Shown piece after piece: positions 7,804 through 17,212 of a DNA stretch of 54,367 nucleotides. The notes below the pieces were generated by a model. That model had not been told where the DNA came from, ran no database searches, and worked only from the letters and a program-made list of their open reading frames with translations. Each line of letters opens with the position of its first letter. The stretch's first letter is position 1. The position numbers were made by a program, and so were the translations under genes. Origin of the DNA: Phycisphaerae bacterium (GTDB lineage: Bacteria > Planctomycetota > Phycisphaerae > Phycisphaerales > SM1A02); the NCBI GenBank assembly GCA_002862305.1, contig PKCS01000073.1, positions 1 to 54,367 on the forward strand, written 5' to 3'.

Positions 7804-9855
7804 TCAGCCCTGTCCGCTGTAGATCGCGAGCTCCTTCCTCGAGAAGGCGGTGAATCCCACCAGGAGCGAGATGAAGGCCCACACGACCACCAGCCAGAAG
7901 AACTCGAGCCAGACCTCGGACCAGGGGATGACGCGGCCCTCGACCAGCATCTGGGCGGGCTGGATCTCACCGAAGCGGTTGAGGAGGGTGTGGACCAGGA
8001 ACGCGATGCCGGCGACCACCTGCTCCGCGAAGTTGGTGGGGTAGTACTGGGTCAGGGAGATCCCCAGGTAGGGTCCGATCGAACCGCCGATGAAGATCGC
8101 GAAGGACAGCAGGCAGGCGACCGGGAACGACAGGAAGCAGGCCGTGGAGACCGCGAGGACCCCGAGGAAGGCCAGCTTGAACCAGTCGACCAGCACCGCT
8201 CGCAGGAAGTTGATCTCGAAGTCGCTGACGTGGTACAGGACCTCGAGCTTGTCCTTGTCCCAGAAGAGCGAGTACTCCGCGGGGAAGAAGGTGTTGGTGT
8301 CGGCGTTGAAGCCCGAGTTGATCAGCTCGACCTCGAGGGTGCCGTCCTCCGAGACCAGCTCGGCGGGCACGCTGAGGAACGCTCCCACGGTCGGGACGTA
8401 CTGGAGGTCGATCCAGGTCTGGTCCTTGGGGAACCGGACGATGACGGGATGCACCTCGTGGGTGTCCGAGGATCCGCAGTGGAAGAGGTAGCGGAGTCTC
8501 AGCTCCTTGCCGCCCTGGCCATCGGGGCGGGGCAGCCCCGAGAAGGTGAGGGTCTTGCTCGCGCCCGGGGGGATCTTGCGCTGGTCGGCATCGAATTCCT
8601 TGGTGACCTCCCGGACGAGGTCGGCCCGGGCCCTGATCAGGGTCGTCTCGCCACGATCGATGCGCTGGCTCAGCTCGACGTCGGCATCGATCTGCCCGTC
8701 CACGATCTCGCGCAGCTGGCTCGGGGGGATGCGTTCGTAGTCCGCGACCTTGCCCGCGCGCGCGGTGAGGACCTCGGTGCGGACCGCGAGGTCGTCGAGC
8801 TCGTCGAGGGCGGGCCTGGTCTTGAGGACCTCGACGGAGATGAAGATGGCGGTGGAGGCGGTGAAGAGCCCGACGCCGGAGACCGCCATGATCCCGACCC
8901 ACTTGCCGATCAGGTACTTGAAGCGGTGCACGGGCTTGGTCATGACCTGCCAGATCTGGCGGTCGCGTATCTCGAATGCGACGGTGGAGCAGCCGAGGAC
9001 CACCGACATGCAGGCGAGGATCACGTAGGTCAGGGAGATGCTCCGGCTGAGGTAGGACTGGATCTGGTACCGGAGGGGTTCGGAGTCGTCGATGAACGAG
9101 GGTATGAGGGGCAGGATCACCACCAGCACGATGACGAAGACCACCGACACCCTCTGCCGAACCGCCTCGCGAACCACGCTCTGCGCGATCGCGAAGACCG
9201 GGTGGGGCGCGGACAGCAGCACCAGGGCGAGTCGGGTGAGCAGGGCGAAGGTCATCGCGAGGAAGCTGATCCCGATGATCGCGAAGATCGTCTCGAAGTC
9301 CGGAGGGGCCGTGATGGAGTCGGCAAGCGCGCTCTTGATCCAGAAGGGGATCGTCAGCAGGAAGGACCCCAGGCAGAGCAGGAGGAAGTTCCAACCGAGT
9401 CCGAACACCCCCACGAGGGCCAGCCAGAACACCGCACCCAGCCAGAGGGCAACCCCCAGTCCCGGGGATTCAAGGACGAATCCCGGAATCCATTCCGGCC
9501 GCATGGAGGAGATCAGGATGGTCGTGGCGTCGACCGGGGCGATGCAGCGCCCCGACTCGTCGAAGAAGCTGGGCGCGATCCCGGTGAGCCGGGGATCGCC
9601 GTAGGTGACCCCCGCGACGGTGACCGTCCCCTCCTCCACGAACTGGACCGCGGCGGTCTCACCCTTGGAGAGATCGGCCTCCCTCAGCACCTGGAAGACG
9701 CGCTGCCCGATCGAGTTGAACTGGTACGACTTGATCACCGCCGGCAGGAAGTAGGCGCTCGCCGCCAGCACGCCCACGACCACGAAGGCGATCCTGAAGC
9801 GCTTCGACTTCTGCAGATCGACCAGGCGGCGGTTCGTCTCGCTCAGCAGGCCCAT
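7804..9855 (-). CDS. ABC-2 type transporter permease with large extracytoplasmic domain
   Basis: A 683-residue polytopic protein. It has an N-terminal transmembrane segment (FRIAFVVVGVLAASAYFL), a cluster of helices over about 135-310, a large soluble region (about 330-520, with LRLRYLFHCGSSDTHEVHPV), and C-terminal helices ending near WLVVVWAFISLLVGFTAFS. This is the topology of ABC-2 permeases with an inserted extracytoplasmic domain. Its ATG overlaps the stop codon of the ATPase gene (TGATG), so the pair is coupled. The exported substrate is unknown. A separate permease lies divergently at 16124-17200. Confidence 0.82.
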   Translation of the reverse strand: MGLLSETNRRLVDLQKSKRFRIAFVVVGVLAASAYFLPAVIKSYQFNSIGQRVFQVLREADLSKGETAAVQFVEEGTVTVAGVTYGDPRLTGIAPSFFDESGRCIAPVDATTILISSMRPEWIPGFVLESPGLGVALWLGAVFWLALVGVFGLGWNFLLLCLGSFLLTIPFWIKSALADSITAPPDFETIFAIIGISFLAMTFALLTRLALVLLSAPHPVFAIAQSVVREAVRQRVSVVFVIVLVVILPLIPSFIDDSEPLRYQIQSYLSRSISLTYVILACMSVVLGCSTVAFEIRDRQIWQVMTKPVHRFKYLIGKWVGIMAVSGVGLFTASTAIFISVEVLKTRPALDELDDLAVRTEVLTARAGKVADYERIPPSQLREIVDGQIDADVELSQRIDRGETTLIRARADLVREVTKEFDADQRKIPPGASKTLTFSGLPRPDGQGGKELRLRYLFHCGSSDTHEVHPVIVRFPKDQTWIDLQYVPTVGAFLSVPAELVSEDGTLEVELINSGFNADTNTFFPAEYSLFWDKDKLEVLYHVSDFEINFLRAVLVDWFKLAFLGVLAVSTACFLSFPVACLLSFAIFIGGSIGPYLGISLTQYYPTNFAEQVVAGIAFLVHTLLNRFGEIQPAQMLVEGRVIPWSEVWLEFFWLVVVWAFISLLVGFTAFSRKELAIYSGQG

Positions 9856-11081
9856 CAGTCCGTCCGCTCCGAGTCACCCTTCGGGGCGGAATCACCCAGC
9901 AGGTCGTCGATGACGCTGCGGTCGACGGATTCGTCGGCCGCGGGGGCGGGCGCGGACTCCGCGGGTGCGGTGGGTGTGGCGGGTGTGGCGTCATCCTTCC
10001 CGGTGAGCAGGTCGTCGAGGACGGAATCGGTGGATTCCTCGACCCCGGACTGCGCGACCTCGTCACGAGCGCGTTCACGCGGCAGCTCCTCGGGTTCCGT
10101 GGAACGATCCCGGCTCAGCTCCTCGATGAGATCGCCGCCCTCGGCCGGCTCGTCATGGCGGAGGAACTCCGCGGTCGGCCCTCCCTGCCCGGCGCCGGCA
10201 TTCGCGAGCTGGTCGGCACGTGCCTCCTCGACGATGTTCATGAAGAAGTCCTCGAGGCGCTGCCGTGGCTGTTCGACCCGCTCGATGGTGACGTCGGTGT
10301 TCTCCTCGAGCACCTCGCCGATCCGAGCGACGGTCTCGGTTCCGATGCGCGGGAGCCTGATCACGGTGTGGTCGGTGTCCGCGAGGAGTTCCTCGCCGGT
10401 CCCCTCGGCCCGGATCCTGCCACCGTAGAGGATCACCATCCGATCGCAGACGTCCTCCACGTCGGAGAGGAGGTGGGAACTCAGCAGGATGGTGGTCCCC
10501 GAGCGGCCGAGCTCCTGGAGGAGCTCCTTGACCTGCCGGGTCCCGATGGGGTCGAGCCCGGAGGTGGGCTCGTCGAGGATCAGCAGGTCAGGGTCGTTGA
10601 TGAGGGCCTGGGCGAGGCCGATTCGACGAGCCATGCCCTTGGAGTACTCCCCCACCTTCCGGTGGGCCACCTCGCTGAGGCCGACCATGCTGAGCAGCTC
10701 GTCGACCCGTCGCTTGCGGATCCGATGGTCGAGCCCGAACAGCTTCCCGTAGTAATCGAGGGTCTCGCGGGCATCGAGGAAACGGTACATGTACGTCTCT
10801 TCGGGCAGGTAGCCGATGCGGTTCTTGATGGAGACGTCGGAGGGATCCTTTCCGAAGACGGTGAGCCGGCCGCGCGTCTTCCTCAACAGCCCGAGGATCA
10901 TCTTGATCGTGGTGCTCTTTCCCGAGCCGTTCGGGCCCAGCAGTCCGAAGATCTCGTTCTGGTCGATCTCGAAGTCGATGCCGTCGACCGCGCGCGCCTT
11001 CGACCTGAACCAGAAGTCGGTGAAGACCTTGGTCAGCCCCACCGCCTCGATGATCTTGAGGTTTGATGCGTTCTGGGCCAT
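9855..11081 (-). CDS. ABC transporter ATP-binding protein with long acidic C-terminal tail
   Basis: A 408-residue protein. Residues 1-288 are a standard ABC-2 exporter ATPase: Walker A GPNGSGKST (49-57), Q-loop region YLPEETYMYR, signature YSKGMARR (146-153), Walker B LLILDEP (166-172), D-loop SGLDP and switch histidine SSHLL. Residues 289-408 are an acidic, Pro/Ala-rich, probably disordered tail carrying three motifs of the form (L/V)(I/L)(D/E)(D/E)L at residues 318, 354 and 390, exactly 36 residues apart. Such tails are not part of the core fold and may bind a partner. The gene sits between the HflK-like SPFH gene (15 bp upstream) and the permease (overlapping). Confidence 0.93.
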   Translation of the reverse strand: MAQNASNLKIIEAVGLTKVFTDFWFRSKARAVDGIDFEIDQNEIFGLLGPNGSGKSTTIKMILGLLRKTRGRLTVFGKDPSDVSIKNRIGYLPEETYMYRFLDARETLDYYGKLFGLDHRIRKRRVDELLSMVGLSEVAHRKVGEYSKGMARRIGLAQALINDPDLLILDEPTSGLDPIGTRQVKELLQELGRSGTTILLSSHLLSDVEDVCDRMVILYGGRIRAEGTGEELLADTDHTVIRLPRIGTETVARIGEVLEENTDVTIERVEQPRQRLEDFFMNIVEEARADQLANAGAGQGGPTAEFLRHDEPAEGGDLIEELSRDRSTEPEELPRERARDEVAQSGVEESTDSVLDDLLTGKDDATPATPTAPAESAPAPAADESVDRSVIDDLLGDSAPKGDSERTD

Positions 11082-11096
11082 GCGCGGGCGCTCCTA

Positions 11097-12593
11097 TCAG
11101 TTGCCGTCGTCGGCCCGACCAAGGCCACCACTGGCGTCTCGTTCAAGCCGGCGTCCGGGACCCTCGAGCACCATCTGGCTCCGGCCCCACTGGAACCCCC
11201 TGATCATCTCCCCCTCGGCCTCGAGCGTCGCGAACCGCTTGCGCTCGAGCTCGGAGTCCCTCCGCAGCTGCATGATGTCCTCGGAGCTCTTGATCGCGAG
11301 ATCGAGCTTCGCGAGGTCGAGCGGCACCGAGAAGACCTCGAGCTGGTCGTTGCTGAACACGTCACGATACGCCTGCAACCACAGCCGCCGCGAGAAATCC
11401 CGGGGGTTTTCCCGGAAGGTCGGGGAGAGGGTGCGGATCTTCCGGAGCTCGCTGACCAGCCTGGTCTCGAGCTTCGACTGGTAGGCCTTCGCGCGGTTGA
11501 TGATCTGGGCGGCATCACCGCCGATGTCGCTGGCCTCGAAGCGGGCACCGATCGATGCCATGACCTCGTCGGCCCTCTGCTGGTCGCCGGAGGTCAGGGC
11601 GAGGGAGTAGTCGTTGATGAGGACCAGGAGGTCCGCATAGGCGCTTTCCCCGGCGACCCTCGTGAACTCGGTGGCGACCTCCTGCCCGGCGCGATCGATG
11701 GCCTCCTTGGCCTCCTCTCGTGCCTTCTGGACGTCCCTGAACTGGGAGCGGATCGCGAGGGGCTCGGTCGCGTCGCTGAGCTGCACCGTGACGAGGTCGA
11801 TCCCGGAGTCCAGGGAATCCAGGACCTCCTGGGCCCGCTCCTTGACCCGGGCGGAGGGCTCCTCGCGGAGGGTGGTGAACTGCTCCAGGGTCAGCTCGGC
11901 CGCGGAGAGGACCACCCCCCGCTCCAGCGCGTAGCGCACGAGCTTGTCCCCCTCGGTCGGTTCGAGCTCCCGGAGGTAGCTGGCGGCGTCGGCGATCTGG
12001 TAGGTCGCCTTGACGTCGCAGTGGGCGATGTCCCCACCGGCGGTGATCAGGTAGCCGTCGATGCCGGGCCGAAGCTGGGTGTTCTCGGATCGGTTCTCGT
12101 CGATGTTGGCCCGGGTGCCGGTCTCGGCGGACTTGGAATCGCGCGACATCGGCCAGAAGGAGCTTCGGAGTTCAACCTCCCGCGTCTGGGGGACGATCAC
12201 GACCTCCCCGACGGGATAGGGCCAGAACGGATGGAGCCCGGGGCCGATCTGCTCGAGGCCCTGGTCGCCCACGATCGCCCCGAAGCGGGTCCGGACGCCC
12301 ACGTCGCCTTCCTCGACGGTCTGGAAGCCGGAGAAGAGGAAGACCCCCAGCAGGGCGAGGATCCCGACCTGCAGCAGGCGGAAGCTGAGTCGCAACGCGT
12401 CCGTGAGGCTCTGATTGGCGGGGTCCATCGCCTCCCGGAGCCGGACGTCGGAACTGGCTTCGCTGGACACCACGAACTCCGCGGAAGCCTCGCGCCGCGG
12501 GGCCTCCTCGGAATGGGTGTCGTCGGGGGTGAGCCCATCGACCTCCGGGTCGCCGGCTCGATCCCTCTGCCTGTCGTCGTCCATCGGGGGCAT
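11097..12593 (-). CDS. SPFH/band 7 domain protein, HflK-like
   Basis: A 498-residue protein. An acidic hydrophilic N-terminus (about 75 residues) precedes one transmembrane helix (LLQVGILALLGVFLFSGF). The SPFH domain follows: VEEGDVGVRTRFGAIVG, GPGLHPFWPYPVGEV, and TAGGDIAHCDVKATYQI, as in HflK. A long charged helical region (about 270-430) should drive oligomerisation into membrane cages. ATG 12593 has AGGAGG 10 bp upstream; an in-frame TTG at 12599 is an alternative. It overlaps or abuts the preceding HflC-like gene. HflK/C modulate FtsH in other bacteria, but no ftsH is visible here; the ABC genes that follow suggest a link with export instead. Confidence 0.85.
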   Translation of the reverse strand: MPPMDDDRQRDRAGDPEVDGLTPDDTHSEEAPRREASAEFVVSSEASSDVRLREAMDPANQSLTDALRLSFRLLQVGILALLGVFLFSGFQTVEEGDVGVRTRFGAIVGDQGLEQIGPGLHPFWPYPVGEVVIVPQTREVELRSSFWPMSRDSKSAETGTRANIDENRSENTQLRPGIDGYLITAGGDIAHCDVKATYQIADAASYLRELEPTEGDKLVRYALERGVVLSAAELTLEQFTTLREEPSARVKERAQEVLDSLDSGIDLVTVQLSDATEPLAIRSQFRDVQKAREEAKEAIDRAGQEVATEFTRVAGESAYADLLVLINDYSLALTSGDQQRADEVMASIGARFEASDIGGDAAQIINRAKAYQSKLETRLVSELRKIRTLSPTFRENPRDFSRRLWLQAYRDVFSNDQLEVFSVPLDLAKLDLAIKSSEDIMQLRRDSELERKRFATLEAEGEMIRGFQWGRSQMVLEGPGRRLERDASGGLGRADDGN

Positions 12594-12595
12594 GT

Positions 12596-13570
12596 TCAAT
12601 CACCCTCCTTCGGAGCGTCCGTCGAGCCCTGGACGACGGGTGCGTAGTCGCTGGCGGGAATCGGAAGGCCGCTTTCGTTGGTCGGGGCGTCGAGGTCCAG
12701 GAGGTGGAACGGCGCCCGGGTGGTATCGGTGATGAACGTGGTGTTCCCGGTGAGGCTGTCCCGCAGGGTGTCGCGCCAGGCCAGGAGGATCGCGAGCTCG
12801 GAATCCTTCTGCATCTCGCGATAGAAGCGATCCGCCTCCTCGTTGCCCTGCGACTCGATCTGGGCCGCCCACTGGGTCGCGAAGTTGCGGATGGTGTCCG
12901 CCTTGGTCGCGGCCTGGCTCCGGAGGTTCTGCGCGGTGGCGTTCCCGCGCTGGCGCTCGAGCTGGGCCAGGGTCTGCTGGACGGCCGCCATGCGGCGTAT
13001 GACGGAGATGCTGGTCGACTCCGGGAGGATCATCCGGTTGATGCCGACCGCGACCGGTGTGACTCCGTTCTTCACGGTGTTCCTGAGGTCCGCGAGGATC
13101 TCTGCCTCGGCGTCCTGCAGGCGACTGTTCACGCCGATGAGGTCCTCGAAGTCGTAGCCGCCCACCACGCGAAGCGCGCCCTGGAGCTGCTGCTCGAGGT
13201 CGTTGGAGGCCCGGTTGACCGTCTCGTAGCTGTTGTAGAACTCGAGGGCGGGGCTCGATCCCGCGTCGCCGCCCTCCTCGCCGTCGACCTGCCAGAGCAG
13301 GAACGCCTCGATCATCACCTGCTGTCCGTCACGGGTGAGGACGGTCTCCAGTGGGGAGTCGATCAGCTGCTTCCGGGTGTCGATCTTCGTGATCCGGTCG
13401 ATGAAGAACGGAGCCTTGAAGTGCAGCCCCGGCTCCTGGATGACCGCGACGGGCTTCCCGAAGCGGGTCTTCACCGCGACCTCGTGGTAGTTGACGCTGT
13501 AGGTCGTGTTGAAGGCCACCAGGATCAGGATGATCAATGCACTGACGATGATGGTGAAGGTTCTGGTCAT
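12596..13570 (-). CDS. SPFH/band 7 domain protein, HflC-like
   Basis: A 324-residue protein with an N-terminal membrane anchor (FTIIVSALIILILVAFNTTYSV) and then the stomatin/HflC signature VNYHEVAVKTRFGKPVAVIQEPGLHFK, DRITKIDTRKQ and a helical segment rich in Gln and Arg (LERQRGNATAQNLRSQAATKADTIR). HflC-type proteins end in a short cytoplasmic or periplasmic tail, as here. ATG 13570 was chosen because the hydrophobic anchor follows at once; the upstream open frame overlaps the previous gene. Only a weak GGAA lies upstream. It is the middle of three consecutive SPFH genes. Confidence 0.87.
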   Translation of the reverse strand: MTRTFTIIVSALIILILVAFNTTYSVNYHEVAVKTRFGKPVAVIQEPGLHFKAPFFIDRITKIDTRKQLIDSPLETVLTRDGQQVMIEAFLLWQVDGEEGGDAGSSPALEFYNSYETVNRASNDLEQQLQGALRVVGGYDFEDLIGVNSRLQDAEAEILADLRNTVKNGVTPVAVGINRMILPESTSISVIRRMAAVQQTLAQLERQRGNATAQNLRSQAATKADTIRNFATQWAAQIESQGNEEADRFYREMQKDSELAILLAWRDTLRDSLTGNTTFITDTTRAPFHLLDLDAPTNESGLPIPASDYAPVVQGSTDAPKEGD

Positions 13571-13605
13571 TGGATTGGTTCCAGTGATGTGAGGGTGGGG
13601 CCCGC

Positions 13606-15828
13606 TCAGGACCCGCCGGAATCTGTGTTGATGTATTCCTGGATGTTGAAGCCGACGTCGGGCTCCCGCATCTCGATGCCCATGTTGACTCGTTCGGTGT
13701 CGGGGCCCAGCACGTACTTCATGCGGACCGAGTTCAGGGTCGAGGCGAAGACGTCCATGATGAGCCGCTGGCGGAAGAGTTCCGGCGCGGCACGGTAGGC
13801 GGTGGCCTGGCCCCGGACCTCGGCGGTCTCCTCCTGAGCCTCGGTCACGATCTCCCATCGGCGGGCCCGCGCCATGCTGATGAGGGTGGCGGCCTGGGCG
13901 TTGCCCCGGATGAGCTTGTCCTCGATCTCGGCCCGGAGTGCCTTGGCGTCCTCGGACTCGGTCCCCTCGCCCTTCTCCGTCTCGCGCAGCTTCGCGATGA
14001 GTTCGGTGATCTCGTCCGCGCTCTCGGAATCACCCACCAGCGAGGCCATGGTGACCGCGGCCTGGCGCCTGGCCTCCTCGATGATCTTTCGGGCGTTCTG
14101 GAGCTCGATGGACATGTCCTCGAAGCTGCCGGCCGCGGCGGGGGCGGGCTGCAGGAACGGAATCACGAGGGAAACCACCTCCACCCCGGTCCCGTAGCGG
14201 TCGAACGCATCCTGCACCCTGCCCTGGAGCCGTGCGAGGAGGGACTCACCCTTCGGGGAGAGCACGTCGTCCATGGGTTCCCTGGCCAGGAACTGGCTGA
14301 CCTCCCGGAGGGCGATGGTGTAGAGGGCCTTCTCCCGCATGTTCATGAGCGATCGCGGGATCTTGGCGTCACTGGAGAAGTTGAGGAACTCGACGAGCTG
14401 GCCGGCCTTGACCCGCCAGCGGATCACGATGTCCGCGTTCACCAGCGCGAACCTCGAGCCCAGTGAATCCTGGCTGGAGGCGGCCTTCCTCGGCCGGGGC
14501 GAGTCCGGGGCCGGCTCCGCCCCGGGGATCCCGGGCTCCGCCTCGTCGGCGTCCGTCATGGCGTCGTCGAATCGTTCGGTCGCCTCGATGCCCTCGACCG
14601 CCTTGCGCACCGTCTCGCTCATCGGCTGGGCGGCGACGAGGAACGACTTGCGCGCTCGCACCGAGTCGTCGTCGCTGCTCTGCCACCGGTTCACTTCCGG
14701 GTAGTCGAGGGCGGAGGGGCCGATGAAGAGCTCCTGGACCAGCCCGACGTCGTAGGTCTCGACGGTCTCGATCGGCCAGGGGAGCTTCCAGACCGCCTCG
14801 CCCTGGCGGACGTCCCCCACGATCTTGCCGAATCGGAGGCGGACCCCCTGCTGGTCGGGCTCCACGACGACGAGGGTGGAGAGGGCGAGGAGGGCGACCA
14901 CCGCGAAGACCGCCAGCCAGGCGAAGCTCCTGATCAGCAGTTGGTAGCCCCAGGAGCTGGTGATGTCGAACCCGAACTGGTAGTTCACCGCCTCGTTGAT
15001 GCTGCGGACGATGGAGTCGGGGGCCGCGAGGAGGCTGAGGACCCTTGAATCGAAGGCCGGTCGGGGGACTTCCCCACCGCGGCGGGGGCGGTACAGGTTG
15101 AGGATGAAGTTCAGGACGGTCTCGGCCGCGACCGCGAGCATGAAGACGAGGATGATCTGGGAGACCACCCGCATCGCCCCGGTGTTGTCGAACAGGGTGA
15201 GGATCACCCCGATGGCGATGGCCAGGCAGACCAGGGCGTTGCCGACCATGAACCCGGCACCACCCCGGAGGTTCTGCCATGCGGGCTGCTTGGACATGCC
15301 CGCGACGAAGCGGCTGAAGATGAAGGCGATCACCGCGAAACCGAGGCAGATCGCGATCTGCCAGCCCGGGGACTTTCCGATCTCGAAGCCCGCGTCCAGG
15401 TTCACGGTGCTCATCTCGTCGTCGAGGCGACCGAACCACACGAAGGTCATGATCGACAGGAGGACGAGCAGGCCGGCGGTGGCGAGGCTCGCGGTGGGGA
15501 CGATCCACTTGTGCATCTTGCGAAGCCGGCGCGCGGCGATCCCGGTCTCCTCGCGGCTCGCCTCGAAGATGGAGGCATCGGGCCGGGCCTCGCGCAGCTC
15601 GTCCTCCTCGAGGGCCTCGAGGCGTTCCAGTCGATGCTGCTGGAAGACGATGATCAGCACGATCCAGACCAGGAGCCCGACCAGCGGGTAGAAGGAGCCG
15701 ATCACGAGGGTCGAATCGCGCCCCAGGAGTCCGAAGAGCAGGAGGGTCAACCCGATCGCGAGCTGGAGCAGGAGCCCGAACCCGGCGACCCGGGTGGCCT
15801 GCTGGTATGCGAAGTGGTCGACTCTCAT
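13606..15828 (-). CDS. Polytopic SPFH/band 7 domain protein (third member of the cluster)
   Basis: A 740-residue protein combining about six N-terminal transmembrane segments (for example FGLLLQLAIGLTLLLFGLLG, WQIAICLGFAVIAFIF, IILVFMLAVAAETVL) with a further helix (LAVFAVVALLALSTLVVV) leading straight into an SPFH domain (EPDQQGVRLRFGKIVGDVRQGEAVWKLPWPIETVET). An insert of about 70 residues rich in Glu and Pro lies near 400-470. The last 200 residues are helical and charged. ATG 15828 (MRVDHFAYQQ) is preferred because the membrane region follows; ATG 15861 is in frame but adds a basic, low-similarity stretch. Neither has a good ribosome-binding site. It leads the operon and probably forms a mixed assembly with the HflC- and HflK-like proteins. 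Confidence 0.8.
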   Translation of the reverse strand: MRVDHFAYQQATRVAGFGLLLQLAIGLTLLLFGLLGRDSTLVIGSFYPLVGLLVWIVLIIVFQQHRLERLEALEEDELREARPDASIFEASREETGIAARRLRKMHKWIVPTASLATAGLLVLLSIMTFVWFGRLDDEMSTVNLDAGFEIGKSPGWQIAICLGFAVIAFIFSRFVAGMSKQPAWQNLRGGAGFMVGNALVCLAIAIGVILTLFDNTGAMRVVSQIILVFMLAVAAETVLNFILNLYRPRRGGEVPRPAFDSRVLSLLAAPDSIVRSINEAVNYQFGFDITSSWGYQLLIRSFAWLAVFAVVALLALSTLVVVEPDQQGVRLRFGKIVGDVRQGEAVWKLPWPIETVETYDVGLVQELFIGPSALDYPEVNRWQSSDDDSVRARKSFLVAAQPMSETVRKAVEGIEATERFDDAMTDADEAEPGIPGAEPAPDSPRPRKAASSQDSLGSRFALVNADIVIRWRVKAGQLVEFLNFSSDAKIPRSLMNMREKALYTIALREVSQFLAREPMDDVLSPKGESLLARLQGRVQDAFDRYGTGVEVVSLVIPFLQPAPAAAGSFEDMSIELQNARKIIEEARRQAAVTMASLVGDSESADEITELIAKLRETEKGEGTESEDAKALRAEIEDKLIRGNAQAATLISMARARRWEIVTEAQEETAEVRGQATAYRAAPELFRQRLIMDVFASTLNSVRMKYVLGPDTERVNMGIEMREPDVGFNIQEYINTDSGGS

Positions 15829-15909
15829 TCGGTGGGGGCTCGCGTGGGTGACTCGTGGCATCGGGAGGGGCGGGTCTCCCGAGGCAGGTGCGTCAGGACG
15901 ACACCGTCC

Positions 15910-15915
15910 ATTCTA
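15910..15915 (-). promoter_or_regulatory. Putative -10 element of the SPFH-ABC operon
   Basis: TAGAAT on the minus strand, 82 bp upstream of the chosen start and 49 bp upstream of the alternative. The same hexamer precedes fusA and uvrA. The -35 position is weak. The 295-bp divergent region 15829-16123 otherwise shows nothing recognisable. Confidence 0.4.
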
Positions 15916-16123
15916 TCCAGTAAGCGCGGGCGAGGTGCGACTTCGGGGGTCGTCGGGGGTCACCCCGGCCGATCGGGCCGTGCGGGGGTGGATACGTCCC
16001 GGGAGGCCCGGGAGTTCAGCATCCCGGGCGGGTGGGCGAAAATCCAGTCCCCCGCCCCGTCCCGAAGGTACCATTGGGTCCACTTCCGGGAACCATCGCC
16101 GAATCCACGAGGAACCGCCGGGC

Positions 16124-17200
16124 ATGTCCCTCCTTGAACAACTGCTTGCGATCTCGAGAAACACCTTCAAGGAGAGCATCCGGCAACCGGTCCTCTTCGT
16201 GGTGGCGATGTCGGCGACGCTGCTGATCATCCTCAGCAACCCGTTCGCGACCTTCACCCTCGAGAACGACCAGCGGATGTTCGTCGACATCGGCCTGTCC
16301 AGCGTCTTCCTCGCGGGCGTGCTCGGCTCGGCCTTCATCGCGACCAACGTGCTGACCAACGAGATCGACAACCGGACGGTGCTCACCGTGGTGTCGAAGC
16401 CGGTCCCCCGGCCGCTGTTCATCGCGGGCAAGTTCCTGGGGGTGGTGGCGAGCCTCACCGTCCTCATGAGCTACCTGATCATCCTGTTCATGATCGTGGA
16501 CGTGCACGGGTCGCTGGAAAGCGCGGCCGCCAAGTACCACATGCCGGTGATCGTGCTGGGTTCGGTGGGCTTCCTGCTGGCACTGGGGGTCGGGGTCTGG
16601 TGCAACTACTTCTACAACTGGACGTTCGGGGCGACGACCCTCGCGGTCCTCGTCCCGGTCTCCCTGCTGGTCTACGTGCTCTGCCTGGTGTTCGGCAGAC
16701 AGTGGGAGCTTCAACCCATCGGCACGGACTTCAAGGGCCAGCTCTGGATCGCCGCAGGCATGCTGTTCATGGCGGTCCTGGTGCTGAGCGCGATCGCGAT
16801 CGCGGCCTCCACCCGCCTCAACCAGGTGGCGACCCTGGTGGTGACCTGCTGCTTCTTCCTGCTGGGGCTGCTCTCGGACTGGCTCTTCGCCCGCCCCGCC
16901 GCGAACATGCTGGCCGTGGTCGAGGAACCGGACGCCGCCGCCGGCGTCGAGGGTTCCGCGACGATCATCGAGCAGGCGCCGGTGCTCATGGAGGGTGCGA
17001 GCGGGTTCCAGTTCTGGCTGCTGCAACGAGCGCACGACGTGGTGCCGAACTTCCAGGTCTTCTGGCTCGCGGACGCGGTCAACCAGGAGCACGACATCCC
17101 CCTGGCCTACATCCTCTCCACCGTGTCCTACGGGCTGCTGCTGATCGTGGCCGCGGTCTCCCTCGCGGTGATCCTCTTCCAGAAGCGCGAAGTCGGCTGA
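16124..17200 (+). CDS. ABC-2 type transporter permease
   Basis: A 358-residue membrane protein with about six helices: an early one (LFVVAMSATLLIILSN), then FLAGVLGSAFIATNVLTNEIDNRTVLTVVSKPVPRPLFIAGKF. In that segment the cytoplasmic loop motif (E-x-x-x-R-T-x-x-x-x-x-x-K-P-x-x-R) typical of ABC-2/NosY-type permeases is clear. Five more hydrophobic segments follow, ending in SYGLLLIVAAVSLAVILFQKRE. The start at 16124 has GAGGAA upstream. It is divergent from the SPFH-ABC operon and has no ATPase of its own nearby, so it may share the ATPase at 9855-11081; that is inference. Its stop codon lies 12 bp from a convergent gene. Confidence 0.85.
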   Translation: MSLLEQLLAISRNTFKESIRQPVLFVVAMSATLLIILSNPFATFTLENDQRMFVDIGLSSVFLAGVLGSAFIATNVLTNEIDNRTVLTVVSKPVPRPLFIAGKFLGVVASLTVLMSYLIILFMIVDVHGSLESAAAKYHMPVIVLGSVGFLLALGVGVWCNYFYNWTFGATTLAVLVPVSLLVYVLCLVFGRQWELQPIGTDFKGQLWIAAGMLFMAVLVLSAIAIAASTRLNQVATLVVTCCFFLLGLLSDWLFARPAANMLAVVEEPDAAAGVEGSATIIEQAPVLMEGASGFQFWLLQRAHDVVPNFQVFWLADAVNQEHDIPLAYILSTVSYGLLLIVAAVSLAVILFQKREVG

Positions 17201-17212
17201 TCGGGACCCGTC

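Noticed and set aside
7603-10428. A 941-codon plus-strand frame across the ABC permease and ATPase genes
   Set aside because: Antisense shadow spanning two genes with clear homology on the minus strand; the sequence is low-complexity Glu/Asp/Arg/Gly.
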